A DNA stretch of 64,000 bases from Rhipidocladum racemiflorum (GCA_036346355.1 CM070569.1:56320561-56384560); one strand, 5' to 3'; shown: positions 1 to 12,172, numbered from the stretch's first letter. The notes: generated by a model from the sequence alone, not told the origin. A program made the numbers and translations.

Positions 1-1473
1 TTCGATACCTCAATGGCGCCAGACTGGCTGAAGTAAGGAAGATGGAGAAATACTTCAAGAATTTGGTAATCTACATCCCAGAAGGATAATTCCCTGGCCG
101 ACCAAATGTCTAAGGTCGGTTCCTCTCGGACCACCGCTCGGTGGGGTGCTTGTCGAGCACCTACATAAGCCCTCCATTCCCTCTGAAGAGGAGGCACCAG
201 AGACCGGCGGTAGGGTCTCCTTCCTCGAGCAAAGTGCAAACTGGATGACGCCATTCATCCAATATCTTGCGCATGGGACATTGCCCGAGGAAGAAGCCGA
301 GCGTTCCCGGCTAATAAGGCGATCTTCTCGGTCTGGTGATCGAAGGCGACCTATCTGGGAAAGGCGCATTAGGGATCCTTTCCAGATCGTCTCTCGGGAG
401 GAAGGCGATTACCTTCTTCGTGATATCCATGAAGGAATGTGCGGAGCTCACTGCGTCTTCGGGGCGCTTGTGAGCAAGGCCTTCCGACTAGGGTACTCTT
501 GGCCGACGGCCTTGACGGACGACGGTCAATCGTAACGACTGCCGGGCATGCCGCTTTCATGCTCGAAAAGTCCGCCAGCAGGCATATGCCACCTGCAAAC
601 CATACCACTCTCCTGGCCGTTCTCAACCTGGGGCTCGATGTCCTTGGACCCTTCCCGAGGTCGGAAAAGGCTGCAAGTATTTGCTCGTGGCCATCGACAC
701 TTTCACTAAGTGGATAGAGGCCGAGCCTGTCTCGACCATCTCGGCCCGAGCGGCCAAGAGATTCCTCCGCATAATGTGGTAACTCGGTTCGGGATACCCA
801 ACCGTCTTATCATAGACAACGGGACCCGATTCACCGTGGCTTGTTCCAAAGTTACTGCGAGGAGGTCGGAACCAAGGTCTGTTTAAGCTTAGTGGCGCAT
901 CCACGAGTAACGGAGCGTAGAAGCGAGCAAATGGGCAGCTAGTCCAGGGCATAAAAGAGGGTCTTTAAGACCCTCAACCAAAGACAAGCGATGGGTGGAT
1001 GAGCTTCCCGCCGTTCTTTGGTGCATCCGCGCACCACGACCCGGTCGAGCCACGCAGGCGAACGCCTTTCCGACTTCGTCTACGGTGCGGAGGCCATTAC
1101 ACTGCCGAAATCGTCTTTGGGTTCCCCAAGGGTGCAATCGATCGATTCCGTCGATCAAGAAGTTGAGCGCCTCGTCGACCTGGACCTCGGCGACGCGACA
1201 CGCGACCGGGCGTTGCTCCGGTCTGCGGTTTACCTGCAGCCGCTTCGAAGGCACGCGGCCCAGACAGTCAGACCTAGGGTCCTGCAAGTCGGCGACATGG
1301 TCTTACGAAGAGTTCAAGACCTGTCGAAGGCCAACAAGCTAACCCCAAGGTGGGAAGGACCCTACACGGTCGTGTCTACTGACACGCCAGGGCTGTTCGC
1401 CTCGCGATGCCGGATGGTCGAGGAGCTCACCAAAGACTGGAACATCGATCAACTGCGTAAATTCTACGTTTAG
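1..1473 (+). pseudogene. gypsy pol 3' end: RNase H tail and integrase, frameshifted
   Basis: The start reads like the end of RNase H plus linker (RKMEKYFKNLVIYIP). Then comes the Tat-type spacer with LHKPSIPSEEEAP and WMTPFIQYLAHGTLPEEEAE (146-300) and an HHCC zinc-finger region with DIHEGMCGAHC (about 420-520). The integrase core shows LDVLGPFP (about 632-660), LLVAIDTFTKWIEAEP (about 680-727) and RLIIDNGTRFT (about 802-832). These pieces fit the first two catalytic aspartates of the DDE triad. The C-terminal part, with WEGPYTVV, is open from 1018 and ends with a stop at 1471-1473. The reading frame shifts several times and has in-frame stops near 90-120, so no full protein can be made. Confidence 0.8.
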
Positions 1474-2206
1474 ACGAGTACTCCTATCTCGCGCCCCTTG
1501 CGTTCTTTCCAATAAAACGTTTCCCTCTTTCTCGTGTTTCGTCCTCGCTTTGTCGAACGAGCATCGTCGTCTAAGCAGCATTGCAGACGAACTTATCCGA
1601 CAAGTATGTGCGCACCATTTCCCTTGGCCCCCGGCCAGATGCTCGCCCAATCGTTCACTTTCCACAGTAGCTTTTCCTTTGTATGCGTGGTCGGGCGCGA
1701 GCATCCACTCTAAGCCCGGTTCAGTGACCATTCGGGTATGGTAGCTCTACGTGATGTTGGTTTAAAGTTCGTCTACTCTGTGCTCGCATTTCTTCTCGAC
1801 GCAACCGACCTACTTATATCATTCAAAAAATCGTCACGACCAAAGCGACCCTTAAATTTTCCCATGAACAAACTCGTGCTCGCAACAGTAAGGGCACGAC
1901 CTTTGTCCATGGCAGGGGCTCCGTATGATAGGAACGTTCCGTCCCTTCTTACCAAGGATCCTTTGCTCGTATCCATGATATATGATCTATGCAGGGACTT
2001 GTTTTCTTTGCTCGTATCTATGATATATGCTCTATGCAGGAACTTGTTTCCTTTTTTCTGCAGAACCGGGATCATATGGGCATATGTTGAAGGCAAACTC
2101 AAGAAAAACAGGCAAGGACCAAACACCTGCGAGTTTGCTCATTTAACCCGAAGCGTTGTTTTTTTTACAGGGTTACACGAGCTAAAAATAAAAATAAAAA
2201 AAAGGA

Positions 2207-5200
2207 GCTAAGTCCTACGCTCGACCTGAAGGGCAGCAAGTTCCTCCTTAAGGGAGTCGACCTCCGCCTCCAAGTCCAAAACTTTCCGCCGAAGCGGCAC
2301 GACCTTCACCTGTCATCCGGCGCTGCACCTCCTTGAGTGGGCCTCTTCAAGGCTCCCGAGCTCGTTGGAGTTCGGCGCAGTCGAGACCTCGGCCGCAACT
2401 TCCCCGGCTCCTCGTCAAGCTCGGCGCCACGCTCTGAAGTGCTCTTCGCCGATCTCGCTCTGGAAGAGCTGGTCCCGAGCCGGCGATGAGGCTCCTCGCC
2501 GATTCCAAAGCTTCAGTCGGCCTCGCGCACCTCGGAGACCCGGCGCTCAAGATCGGCGATCTTGGCGTCTTGCTCATGATGGTGCGACCGATGCTCTTCT
2601 GCGGAGACCGAGGTAGCGTCGATATCCTCCATAGCCTTCGCGGCAAACTTGAGCGAAAGAGAAAAGAGAAGGGAAAAAGGCGGCGGACTCCCAGAAGGTC
2701 GATCACAGGAAAAAAGAAGGAACATGAAACTTACCAAAAGAGCCCGGCTGACCAGCTTGTCCTGAAGCCGCTGGCGGTCGGTCGCGCCAGCCCGAAAGAA
2801 GGGATTGACCAAGTCATCCCGGACCGGCGCGCCGGGGTCTTGCTCCTCCTGAGCACCCGGTGCTCTCAGGAGAGCAACGGCGTCACCACCTTCGACCAAC
2901 CCCGGGTCGCCCCGAGGCTGATCCTCCTCCACGGCAAGCGGCTCGTGGCGCTTTCCTCAGTCGGGCACCGCTCGGGGTCAGACGCCAACCACGAAGCCGC
3001 CACTCCTTGCTCCGCGGCTGGAGGCAGTTGGTCGTTAACGACCACCTCCGCCTCTTGTCCCTCTGCAGCCGGAGGCGACCAATGCTCTGCGACCGGAGGC
3101 ATTGGATCAAGGGCGATCACCTCCGCCTCTTGTCCCTCCATAGTCGGAGGCGACCGATGCTCATGGCCGGAGCGTTTGATCAAGGGCGATCACCTCCGCC
3201 CCTTGCACCTCCGTGGCGGGGGCGCTGGTGCCCCAAGGCCGAAGGAGTTAGGTCGGGGGCGACCTCCTCCTCTCCTTGGCTCACGGCCAGAAGCATTGGT
3301 CGGCGGCGACCAAGCTCCCTTCCTCGGGGCTCGGCGCTGAGCCTGCCCATGATCGTCTCTTCGCAGGGACCAAGGCCAAAGCGTCTTGGTCCTCGATCCC
3401 CTGCGGCTCCTGCTCCTCCGCGGCCGGAATAGGTTCCACGTCCGGAAGAAAGCACGGTCCCGCCGAGGGAAGCTTCGGGCTCACGGAGTCCGTGGCCGTG
3501 GCCGGCTCCTCCCATCTCGGCCATCACTTGGTCGACAACGCGGTCGAGCTCGGCGTCAATCTGCAGAGTCGATAATCTCCTCGACCATCGGCGGAAGTCC
3601 AAAACGACATCCGAGCTATCACGCCCACGCCAAGCAGGGTGGGGTTAGCCCGAAGAAAATCACAAGACGAGCAGAATGAGAGAATGAAGCAGAACCTACC
3701 TTACGCCTCGTGACGGCGCCATCCTCCTCGGCCTCCTCGCCGGGCGCGGGCGACTGCCGCGGCGGCCTCGTAGGCCTCGGCCACGACCACGACGCGCTCC
3801 TCCGCGGCGTCAGCGGCACGTGCCATCGCCGGGTCGGCGTCGTCCATGTCGACCTCTTCCAGCCGAGGTCGCTTTGAGAGGTCGACCTCCTGCTCCTTCC
3901 GACCCGAGCGTAGGTGGCCTCCTCTTCTTCCTCCTCCTCGGGGTCATCGACCACCCGAGTAAGCCAGTCTGGAGGGCCTTGATCTGCCTCTCCGGCCGCT
4001 CCTTGGTCGGGAGGACCTGGCCTCCTCCTCGGCCTTCCTCGCTTTGCTCGGCGAGCTGTTCGATCGGCTCATCGGCTCCGGCCTCCTCCGTTTGAAGTCA
4101 TCAAACCAAATTGAGTTCGCTTACCTCCCGACGGTCGGCGTACTCAAGGTGCGGCGTGGGGGTCTGGTCGGCTTCGGCGCCTCGGCCCGCTTGGCGCGGA
4201 GAGGCGAGGCGGATACTTGGCGGCCTCGACTCGCCGTCCTCTTGCGAGAGCCCACTGGCGGGTCTTTGGCTTGCGGCGTATTTGCGGCGCCGACACCGCA
4301 AGCTCAAGGGCGACCTTCTCCGCAAGCAATCGGGAGGAATAAGCTCGGAAAACATGCCCCGAGCGAAGCGAAAGATGTACTTACCGTCGCCCACGGTCAA
4401 AGATGTTCTTGGGGACCTGGCGATTGGGCGTCGGCTCCTTCTCCTTGAGCGCCCGAACATCTCGGCGACCCTCTCGTCAACCCAGTCCGTCCTCGGAGCT
4501 GCGTCGCAACCAAAGACTAAGATAAAAGATATATATATATATATATATGCATAGCACCGATCACCAGAAAGCAGCGATGCCCGGGAAAGAGGTCGAGGAA
4601 CATACTGCGTTGTCCTCGCGGGTGAAGTCATGCCACCCGGTCACCTCGAAGAAGGGATGCTCGCGGTGCCTCGTGGGGACACCGGTTGAAGGTGAAGTCG
4701 GGCGATATCCCGACCGATGAGCCCCATCTGGGCAAGCTCACCGATCGTCTGAGCACCCGCTCTTCCTCGGAGTTGCACGGCGGCGCGCCGTCTCGATGGC
4801 GGAGCGTCCTCCCTGATAGACCAAGCGGGACCCCTCCGCCTTCTTACGGTAGAACCAGAGGTCGGCCCAACCCGACACCGAGTCCTTCGTGAGCAACGAA
4901 GGGGTACTCGTATGGTCGGTTGGGCGAGGCGAAGATAAACGCATAGCCGTGAGCCATCCCGGCCGGTGCGGAAGGGGGAATAGAAGTGAAAGAAGAGGCT
5001 AGCCGTGGGCATTACGCCCACGTAAGCCTCGCAAAGATGGGAGAATATTGCGAGAGAAAGGATAGAGTTGGGGTGGAGATGAGAGATCTCGCACCCGCAG
5101 AAGGCAAGCACGGAGGCGAGGAAGTCGCTCTCGAGCGAAGCCCGTTGATGGCGTACAACTCGCAGGAGGCGATCTCCGTCTCCAGCGGTGCGGCGCCGCA

Positions 5201-5453
5201 TCATCCCGGGCACTCGACCGAGCACTGGTCGACGTACCCCTCGTCCGTGAGCACACTGGAGCCTCCTTCGGTCATCGGCTAACCTTGAAACGCGCCATGG
5301 CCGAAGAAGGAAGGGGAACGAAAAGGGTTCTTGGGCGCTAGGGCTCTTGGAAGATATTTGGCCGAAGCCGAGCAAAGAGACAACGTGACTCCGTCCTCTA
5401 CCGGTAGAGAGGGTTAAAAAAGGCGAAGGGCGGTTGAAATCGCCGCCTATCAC
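2207..5453 (-). pseudogene. Antisense ORF of the gypsy element (Transposase_28-like plus coiled coil)
   Basis: Reading leftwards, the right part (about 4641-5453) encodes a stretch with LHPNSILSLAIFSHLCEAY, close to the 'putative gypsy type transposon' domain (Pfam Transposase_28) that I know from antisense ORFs of Tat elements. After a frame change, YEYPFVAHEGLG continues the domain. A middle Ala/Arg/Pro-rich part (about 3600-4500) and a left coiled-coil part follow. The coiled coil is rich in Glu/Leu heptads (DAKIADLERRVSEVREAD near 2520-2590 and LEAEVDSLKEELAALQ near 2235-2290). Several segments look like exons separated by introns, for example an intron-like gap at about 2645-2740. Stops and frameshifts are present. 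The role of these antisense proteins is unknown. Confidence 0.65.
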
Positions 5454-5698
5454 GTAGCGACACTGGCCGAGAAAGCGCTTTTACCGGCTGCCGCACCGAT
5501 TACAAGGAGGCTTCTCGAGAGAAGGAACCGCAGAACAACCAAGCAGCAGCGCCCACGCGAGCAAGCCTGTGGCGGGTAAAGAAGTTCGTCTCCCGACGAA
5601 AAATGGTCGTGAGCCACGACCAAAGGAAATTCAATCCCCTCAAGTCTTCTTAGGCTCAAGGAAGCCCGAGGTTCCCCACTTGAACCTCGGGGCTAGGC

Positions 5699-6326
5699 TG
5701 TCGAGGATTGGCTATCGGCAAAAGACCACGGTACCCCGTGAAAAGCTAAACCCGCCCGACCAAGCAACACTAAAAGAAGATGCTCGGGAGAGCGAAGCGA
5801 GCATCCCTCCTTCTCCTCAGAGCATGCGCATTCGCACCTTCGCTCATGAAGCACCAAACACACCCCCACGAGCAAGCATGCTCGTAGAGGCCGACACCTT
5901 TCGGGTGTTTTGGTCGGAGTGCCCGATCAATGCCGCGAGGAAGGAAGGTGGCAACCAATCATTAGGAGATCAAGGAAATCATACCGAAATTCAAATAACG
6001 CCGGGTCAAGGGCGTTAGATCGTAAGAAATGCGATTGCGCGGCGCAATCCCAGGAGGTAGTTACCTTCTATGTACCTCTAGTCGTAGTATTTAAACCCCC
6101 TGAAGATCATGTGGAGGGACACCAAGATAGAACACAATACACTGGAGTAGGGCTATTGTCTCGACGGTGAGAGGCCCGAACCAGGATAAAAACACCGTGT
6201 CCCCCTTTTTCTTCTTCTCCCGACCTCGCATCGCTCGAACGCCCTCTTCGATCCGTGCGACGGGGCTCTGTTGATCCCCCATTCAACAAGTAAGCTCGAC
6301 GGGAGCCCGTTCTCCAATCGTCGACA
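5699..6326 (+). repeat. 3' LTR of the gypsy element
   Basis: The 628-bp unit begins TGTCGAGGATTGG and ends CCAATCGTCGACA, an imperfect 13-bp inverted repeat with the canonical TG...CA ends. A TATA-like GTATTTAAACCCCC lies at about 6088-6102, and a C-rich leader runs to the end. The boundary choice rests on the inverted repeat, because the matching 5' LTR is outside the window. Confidence 0.7.
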
Positions 6327-7680
6327 GATGTGTATAATATCAATTACGGATTTGAAGCGAATACGGAGCGAATCGATACGGTACCAGATATTTTTGTCGG
6401 ATATTGTGTGACAATAGATCATACCTCATATAGCAAACACATAACAATGATTAATTAACCATATGAGTTCGAATGTAACAGAACTAATGTCAAGAGTTGA
6501 CATTAGTGTTTTCCACTATATTTAAACAAACTAAATCAAGTCCATCGTTAGAAATCCAGCTCCACCGCATTTTTCTCCTTTCCTTTTTTTTTCTTGCCGT
6601 GCCCCCTTTCCTTCCTTTCTCCTTTTATTTCATTTCTCTTATCGGGCTTCTCCTCCATTTCTTCCTCCTTCATTTTCCTCCCTTCCATCTCCTTCTTTCT
6701 TCCTCAGCTGGACAGCACCACCTCAGCCTCGCACCTCAGCCACGTGTTGTGCCCCAGCCTCACGCCACCTTGGCCTCAAGCATTGGCCATGCGTCGCCCC
6801 AGCCAAGCGCCTCGACCACGCTCCGCCCCAGCCTTGCACCTCGACCACGCTCCACCCTAGCCTCCACCCCGCCCCCTGGGCACACATCACCCCGGCCTAG
6901 CCCAGCCTAGCATCTTGGCCACACGCCACCCATGCCCCCTTCCTCGTGTTGCCTTGGCTACACACTACACTGGTGGCTAATCGAGAGACATGGTGGTGGG
7001 TATGACCTCAATCTAGCAGCGGAAGCCAATCGGGTTGTGCGGCGTGGCTTTGACCTCGATCCGGAGGGATGACGCAACACCGGCCATAGCAACTCCTCCT
7101 CATCCTAGATCTGCTGGCGACGGCTGGCTTCCTCAACCTCGGTAGTGATAGTGATGGAGGCTTCCTCGACCTCACTAGCAACCGCGGTGTCCGACTTCCT
7201 AAACCTCAACAGCAACGGATCCGACCGCTGCTCGATGCGGTGTGGCCGTGGAGGTTCATGGCTCCGTGCAAACAGATCCGGCCGACGGTGGAGGGCGGCA
7301 ATGAGATGTGTGGAGGTAGGGCGGCCGAAGGGGTGGAAGGCGGCAAGAGGGGCGACGGAGGGAGCAGGGGTGACGGTGGCATCATGGGAGAGGAGTGGAG
7401 GATGGCTGGAGCCTTAACGAGAGACCAAGAGAGGGCCGCCGCATATGGATATGGCCATAAGGGCCATTGAGCCATGATGATTCGGATATCCGAGTAAATG
7501 AGTTCGGATATATCCGGAAATATTCTCAGAATATACCGATCCGATGAATAGTGATCTCCAGAATTTGAAATCAAATTCAAATATGAAAACTATATGAAAA
7601 ATATCCGAATCTGATATGAAGCTGTCTGGTCGGTCGATCGATCAAAAATAATCTAATCCGATTGCACCCCTAAGTAGAAG
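6327..7680. other. Degenerate repeat DNA, probably an old hAT-like element
   Basis: No convincing gene. 6337-6400 (AATACGGAGCGAATCGATACGG) and 7480-7670 (GATTCGGATATCCG, ATCCGAATCTGATATG) carry the AT-rich 'cggat' words common in decayed hAT elements. The right end GATTGCACCCCTAAG looks like a degraded terminal inverted repeat. Between them lie a T/C-rich tract (6560-6710) and a Pro-rich low-complexity stretch (6715-6950), whose open frames look like by-products of composition. The gypsy element ending at 6326 appears to have inserted into this DNA. Confidence 0.35.
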
Positions 7681-8189
7681 CAATACCATTACTTGTAAGA
7701 TTAACCACGTCCTTAGCATTCCCCAAGATCAATATGCTCAACAATTGCTCACCCACCCTATTAGAAGCCAAGATGAACAAGAGGATAGTGGGTAAAGCTG
7801 CGTCTAGGAGGATCGACACTTCGTGGTTCAGGTTCAGATTCAGGTTGCTCTCCTTGCCTCCAAGCCCCAAGCCCATCTCTCTCTCAATCTCCCTCGCTCT
7901 GTCTAAAACTACAAGTGCATGCAAGGGGGATATTTCAGGTAAGAGAGAAGGAGATGCTGATGTTGCGTCTCTGCTTAAATGCCTCGGTCGATCGGGTCAT
8001 GCTCTGGGATTTCTGTTTCAAACGATGCGTAATTAACCAATTGGACGACACCAACTCTTGCTAGCCTACGCTACGGTTTGACATGAGAGGCGCCTATGTC
8101 TGCAAGCATGTGCATATACTAGGTCGAGTGGCACGCGATGTTGAAGATATTGAGCTAATCAACGAACCGTGTACCTTCTTCCATGCACA
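7681..8189. other. No gene recognised
   Basis: A short open frame on the minus strand (7670-7924) contains REIEREMGLGLGGKE and a hydrophobic stretch, but it matches no family I recognise. Nothing here looks like a promoter, RNA gene or complete element. Confidence 0.3.
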
Positions 8190-8640
8190 ACCTATACAGT
8201 TGTCACTCATCAAAGAGATATAGACAGATTATACTAACATCCTTCCGCTCCATCACCTTCAAGTCTTCAGCGGACGTCTTTTCTGGTTTGTCATCTTCAA
8301 GAGCAGCGATCAACTCTTGCTGGACAAGGACATCTTTCACTACACTCTACCACACGCTGAAATTTTCTCCGTCATCAAACTTTCTCTACCTGATTCCACA
8401 TCGTCGATCTTGATTTTATGCCACATGACACTTTACTGACCTCATAAATTTGATTAATCTGGTCTTGGTTCCGATACCACTTGTTATACTCCTATACCCT
8501 TCTTATACGCATTACCTGATTCCACCACAGGCCAGCGTCAATCGTAAACAGAGACAGAGAAAGAGATAAAAAGAAGAAGAAAGAAAGAAAAGGAGAAGGA
8601 GGGAGGAGAGAAAAAGAGATGGACTGCGCGATGAGTTTCA
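8190..8640 (-). mobile_element. Ty1-copia fragment: gag start, primer-binding site and LTR edge
   Basis: Read on the minus strand, TGGTATCGGAACC (complement at about 8468-8480) resembles a tRNA-iMet-type primer-binding site (consensus TGGTATCAGAGC). It sits a few bases inside a TGTTATACTCC terminus at about 8490 that would be the inner end of the 5' LTR. Downstream, the minus frame reads like the beginning of copia Gag (DGENFSVW, then VLVQQELIAALEDDKPEK, then MERKDVSIICLYLFDE), with a stop and frame changes. The outer end of the LTR was not identified. It is a dead fragment. Confidence 0.6.
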
Positions 8641-8644
8641 GGTA

Positions 8645-9475
8645 ATTGCTCGTTGTTTAATTTTTGTAGTTGTAAATGTAGTTAGATGTATGTAGAGAAT
8701 CTAGCGAATTTAGTTAGATGTAGGTAATTGCTCTTAGGAATGTAGTTAGATAGATCTAGCGAATGTAGTTAGATGTAGGTAGAGTAGAAATTATTTGTAG
8801 GGAATGTAGTTGGGTAGATCTAGCGAATGTAGTTAGATGTAGGTAGAGTAGAAATTAATTGAGATAATGTAGTTAAAGTAGAAATTATTTTGTTGTTTCA
8901 TTTTTTTAGCAGTAATTTATGATTTAGTAGAAATAATTTTAGATCTAGGTTCATGCGCGTAGATCTAGCGAATGTAGATGTTTTATATCGATACAAGTAC
9001 GTTCATATAAGTATTCATTTCTTAGGAATGTAGTTGGTTAGATCTAGCAAATGTAGTTAGATGTAAGTAGAGTAAAAATTAATTGTAGAGAGTGTAGTTA
9101 GAGTAGAAATTATTTCGTTGTTTCATTTTTTAGCAGTAAATTATGATTTAGTAGAAATAATTTTAGATCTAAGTTTATGTGCGTATATCTAGCGAATGTA
9201 GATGTTTTATACCGATACAAGTACACCCATATATATATATATATATATATATATTCATTTCTTAGGAATGTAGTTGGGTAGATCTAGCGAATGTAGTTAT
9301 ATGTAGGTAGATAATATTCTTGGGAATGTAGTTGGACGGCGGTGAGTGTAGTCAGCCTCAAAATGACGAGTACTTTTTGTTTCAACATATTATTGTGATG
9401 CTTATATAGTTTTTCGAATGCTTTTGTTTCTATATGCATTTTAATTATAACTTTTATTTATGTAATTTGCAGGTA
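8645..9475. repeat. Tandem array of about 225-240 bp units (GAATGTAGTTAGATGTAGG motif)
   Basis: The motif GGAATGTAGTTGG starts at 8801, 9025 and 9265, giving periods of 224 and 240 bp. The difference comes mainly from an (AT)n run at 9230-9254. Each unit also contains TTGTTTCATTTTTTAGCAGT and GATCTAGCGAATGTAG. A shorter 50-60 bp sub-repeat with AGTTAGATGTAGGTAGAGTAGAAATTA is visible at 8650-8880. The array ends at a TTTGCAG acceptor-like site at about 9468-9474, so it may sit in an intron of the PMD pseudogene that follows. Confidence 0.8.
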
Positions 9476-9477
9476 TG

Positions 9478-11950
9478 ACTCACTAGCCTAGAGATGACGA
9501 GTGGCCATTCGAGTTGCTAGATCGGGTCGTTGATCGTCGTCACCATGCCCACTTCGCCACCGCTTTTCCAGAGGAGGGAGGGGATCCTGTGCAGCTTGGC
9601 GTACTTCTACCGAGGACACCGCAGTACTCCTGGGCGCTCGATCCTCGTTGGATCCCCAGGTAACATATTAGTATTTAAATTTCTAAATATGTTTGTTGTA
9701 GTATCGTTATTAGTGTTGTACTGATATTAATTACATGTTTTTCTTTCGTAGGCTTCGAGCTTTAGGGTTGCTGCCATTCGCCCGGATGGTGGAGGACGTG
9801 GGTCGCCGTTTCCTGTTTGACAGGTCCCCGGTCACCGCTCTGGTGGATCGGTGGAGGATGGAGACCCACACCTTCCATCTACCCATCGAGGAGATGGCGA
9901 TCATTTTGCAGGACGTGTCGTACCTCCTCGGCCTCCCAATCGCTGGTGACCCTGTGGTGGCCCAGGACGTTGACTCGACGTGGCGCCAGGAGCTACTTCA
10001 GAGGTTCCAGAGTGTGCTACCACCTCCTGGATACCGTAACTTCACCAGTACACACGGTCCGACACTGCGGTGGCTCCGACAGTTCATAGTACGCAACTAA
10101 CCTTTAAAATAACAAGTGATCTTAAATTCACAGCTTAAAATAACAAGTGATCTTAAATTTTACAGCCGGCCACAGATCGTCGAGCCTACGAACGAGTACA
10201 GGGTCAGCCACCACCTGGAGGCGTACCTGCTGTGGCTATTTGGCTAGTGCTTGTTCACGAGCTCCCATGGGGATAGCGTGGATAAGCACCTTCTCCAGTT
10301 CACAAGGGAGATCGCGGACGCACCCCTTGACGCCGTGCCGCAATACTCCTGGGGGTCCGCTGTGCTCTGCAGCACGTACAGGGCACTCTGTGATGGTTGT
10401 TCACGGATAGCCGACGGATCGACCTTCAGAGGATGTCCACTGTTGGTACAGGTGTGGGCATACGAGAGGTTCCAGATCGGGCGGCCCGACATCGACTTGC
10501 AGCCTCTTCAGCCTGCAGGCGATGATGACATCGACAGCCCGACCATGGACACCATCTGGTGCCATCGATGGGTAAGATATTGCAATTACGATTTTGGTAC
10601 TTTTGCTTTAACATTTGTGAGTACTAACGATAACGTTCTGTCGTCACTGCAGCCTAGGTGGGCACACAGAACGGTGCGGATGGGCTACCCACAGTTTGTC
10701 GCTGCGTTCGACCACCTCACCGACGACCATGTACGTTGGACGCCGTATGCACAGGCAGAGGTCCAGCTTCGTGTAACGGGTGCCCTGTCCACCCTCTGCA
10801 CATGAGACGCGGCGTACTGGTGCATGCAGCGGTTCCTCCTATTCGACATCCAAGTCAAAGCCTACGCTGTCCATTGAGTGATGAGGCAGTTCGGCCTATG
10901 ACAGGAGTTCCCAGTGTGGGATCAGTCGTCTGGTCCCACACGTAAGTTTCCTGCATCGATGTTCCATAATTATTATCGTGTGTTGTCATCTAATAATTCT
11001 ATATTTATTTTTGATCCATAGCCAGACTAGGAAGGGCGTGCATGGGGCCACCCCCTGGCATGTACGGATGACACCATAGGTCGAGGAGTGGGCAGGAACC
11101 CTGGAGGATGTCCATGCTGATGATGCATCGTATGACCTGCAGATGTACCGGGCCTATTGAGAGTGGTACACTTCCCGGACCCGTCTACGTTTGGTACGCG
11201 TTGGCCCGGATCCTCCTAGACACGTCCCTAGGGCGAGAGACACGTATCCCGCCCATACGGACTTGGCTCTTCACAGTGTGGTACGTTGTGTCCTGTATAC
11301 GCTTTCATGCACACTCATTTCGTAGCTATGCTAACTAATTCGTGGTGTCTTTTTTAGACTGATATGCTAGCTCGGGTCTACGAGGATTCAGGGATGTTGA
11401 TTTCACGATTGACCAGCGGCTAAGAGGTGACCGAGAGGAGGTCACCTCCTTGCTCGTGAGGTTTTGGGATGGCTCGGGACGCGCCCTCGAGTTGGCGGGA
11501 TGCCGCCTGCCTCCCGATGTGGGCCATGGTGTGTCGCTTGGGAGAGGCAGGGGATCTGCAGGTCCATCTTCTTCACACGCTGTAGGTGAGTACTGAAATG
11601 CACTCTTCATGTTTTGCAATCACTTTTCATATTTTGCAATCACTTTTTGAATGCTCTCAACAATTCTTCACTTGCTACAGGTACACAGTCACAGTGGTTG
11701 CTGCCTGCACCTGATGACTATGAGGGGCAGGATGATGATCCAGATCAGGAGGACTACGAGGAGAACGACGTGTCGACGTTTCTCGTCAATCCACACCAGA
11801 TCAGCTTGGGTCATCATAGTGGCAGGGAGCACCACCACCGACGCAGCCTCCAGCGAGACCACAGAGGGCCCACTGCGCGCCGACGCAGTTGACATACTCT
11901 CAGGGCCAGGTTCATAGGAGGTCTGCACAGCCGACAGGAGCCGCCCCAAA
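9478..11950 (+). pseudogene. Plant-mobile-domain (PMD) protein gene, inactivated
   Basis: Exon-like pieces join into a PMD protein of the MAIN/MAIL1 or 'phosphatase 7 long form' type: about 9500-9659 (ends WALDPRWIP), 9752-10088 (LGLLPFARM, THTFHLPIEEMAIILQDV, LLGLPIAGDPV), 10166-10571 (HHLEAYLLWLFG, then GDSVDKHLL, VPQYSWGSAVLCSTYRALCD, YERFQIGRPDIDL), 10653-10941 (RMGYPQFVAAF, then VRWTPYAQAEVQ) and 11032-11300. A tail with PAPDDYEGQDDDP lies at 11690-11940. Introns carry GT/AG ends. In-frame stops occur at 10245-10247, 10803-10805, near 10875 and 10900, and in the fifth exon, and the start region has a stop at about 9484. PMD domains occur both in host genes and inside grass transposons. 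With the decay and the repeat-rich flank, this copy is probably transposon-derived, but no element ends were found. Confidence 0.8.
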
Positions 11951-12172
11951 AAGGGGATGGTACTAGTTTCTTTTGTTTTTTATTGTTGGTAGTTTCAATC
12001 TTATGTACTTAGTTAAACCTTCAAAATATGTCCTATGCACTTTTGTATTTTGATTGTTGGTACTTTTAATCTTATGGGCTTAGTTAATCCTACCTTATTT
12101 TTTGTAGTACCATCTGATTTGTGAATCGTCCTCTCTCTAATCTCCATCTCACACCCTCGTTTTGCAATAAAG
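11951..12172. other. AT-rich spacer, nothing recognised
   Basis: A short repeat (TTTGTTTTTTATTGTTGGTA and TTTTGTATTTTGATTGTTGGTA) occurs at about 11969 and 12041. No gene or element ends were seen. Confidence 0.3.

Larger units (their letters stand above)
1..6326 (+). mobile_element. 3' part of a Ty3-gypsy (Tat-lineage) LTR retrotransposon
   Basis: In order it contains the tail of RNase H, a decayed integrase, about 0.7 kb of non-coding DNA, an antisense coding region, and a terminal repeat at 5699-6326. Integrase followed by an antisense ORF before the 3' LTR is the layout known for Tat-lineage elements (RIRE2/Grande-like) in grasses. The 5' LTR, gag, protease and reverse transcriptase lie to the left of the window, so the 5-bp target duplication cannot be checked. 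The element appears inserted in older repeat DNA that resumes at 6327. Frameshifts in both coding regions mean this copy cannot be autonomous. The lineage is inferred from layout and remembered family motifs, not from a search. Confidence 0.8.

Noticed and set aside
4525..4550. (TA)n run near 4531-4548
   Set aside because: A simple microsatellite inside the gypsy element, without further meaning.
6560..6950. 137-aa frame with hydrophobic start and Pro/His-rich tail
   Set aside because: T/C-rich and C-rich low-complexity DNA; no signal of a real gene such as conserved motifs or splice sites.
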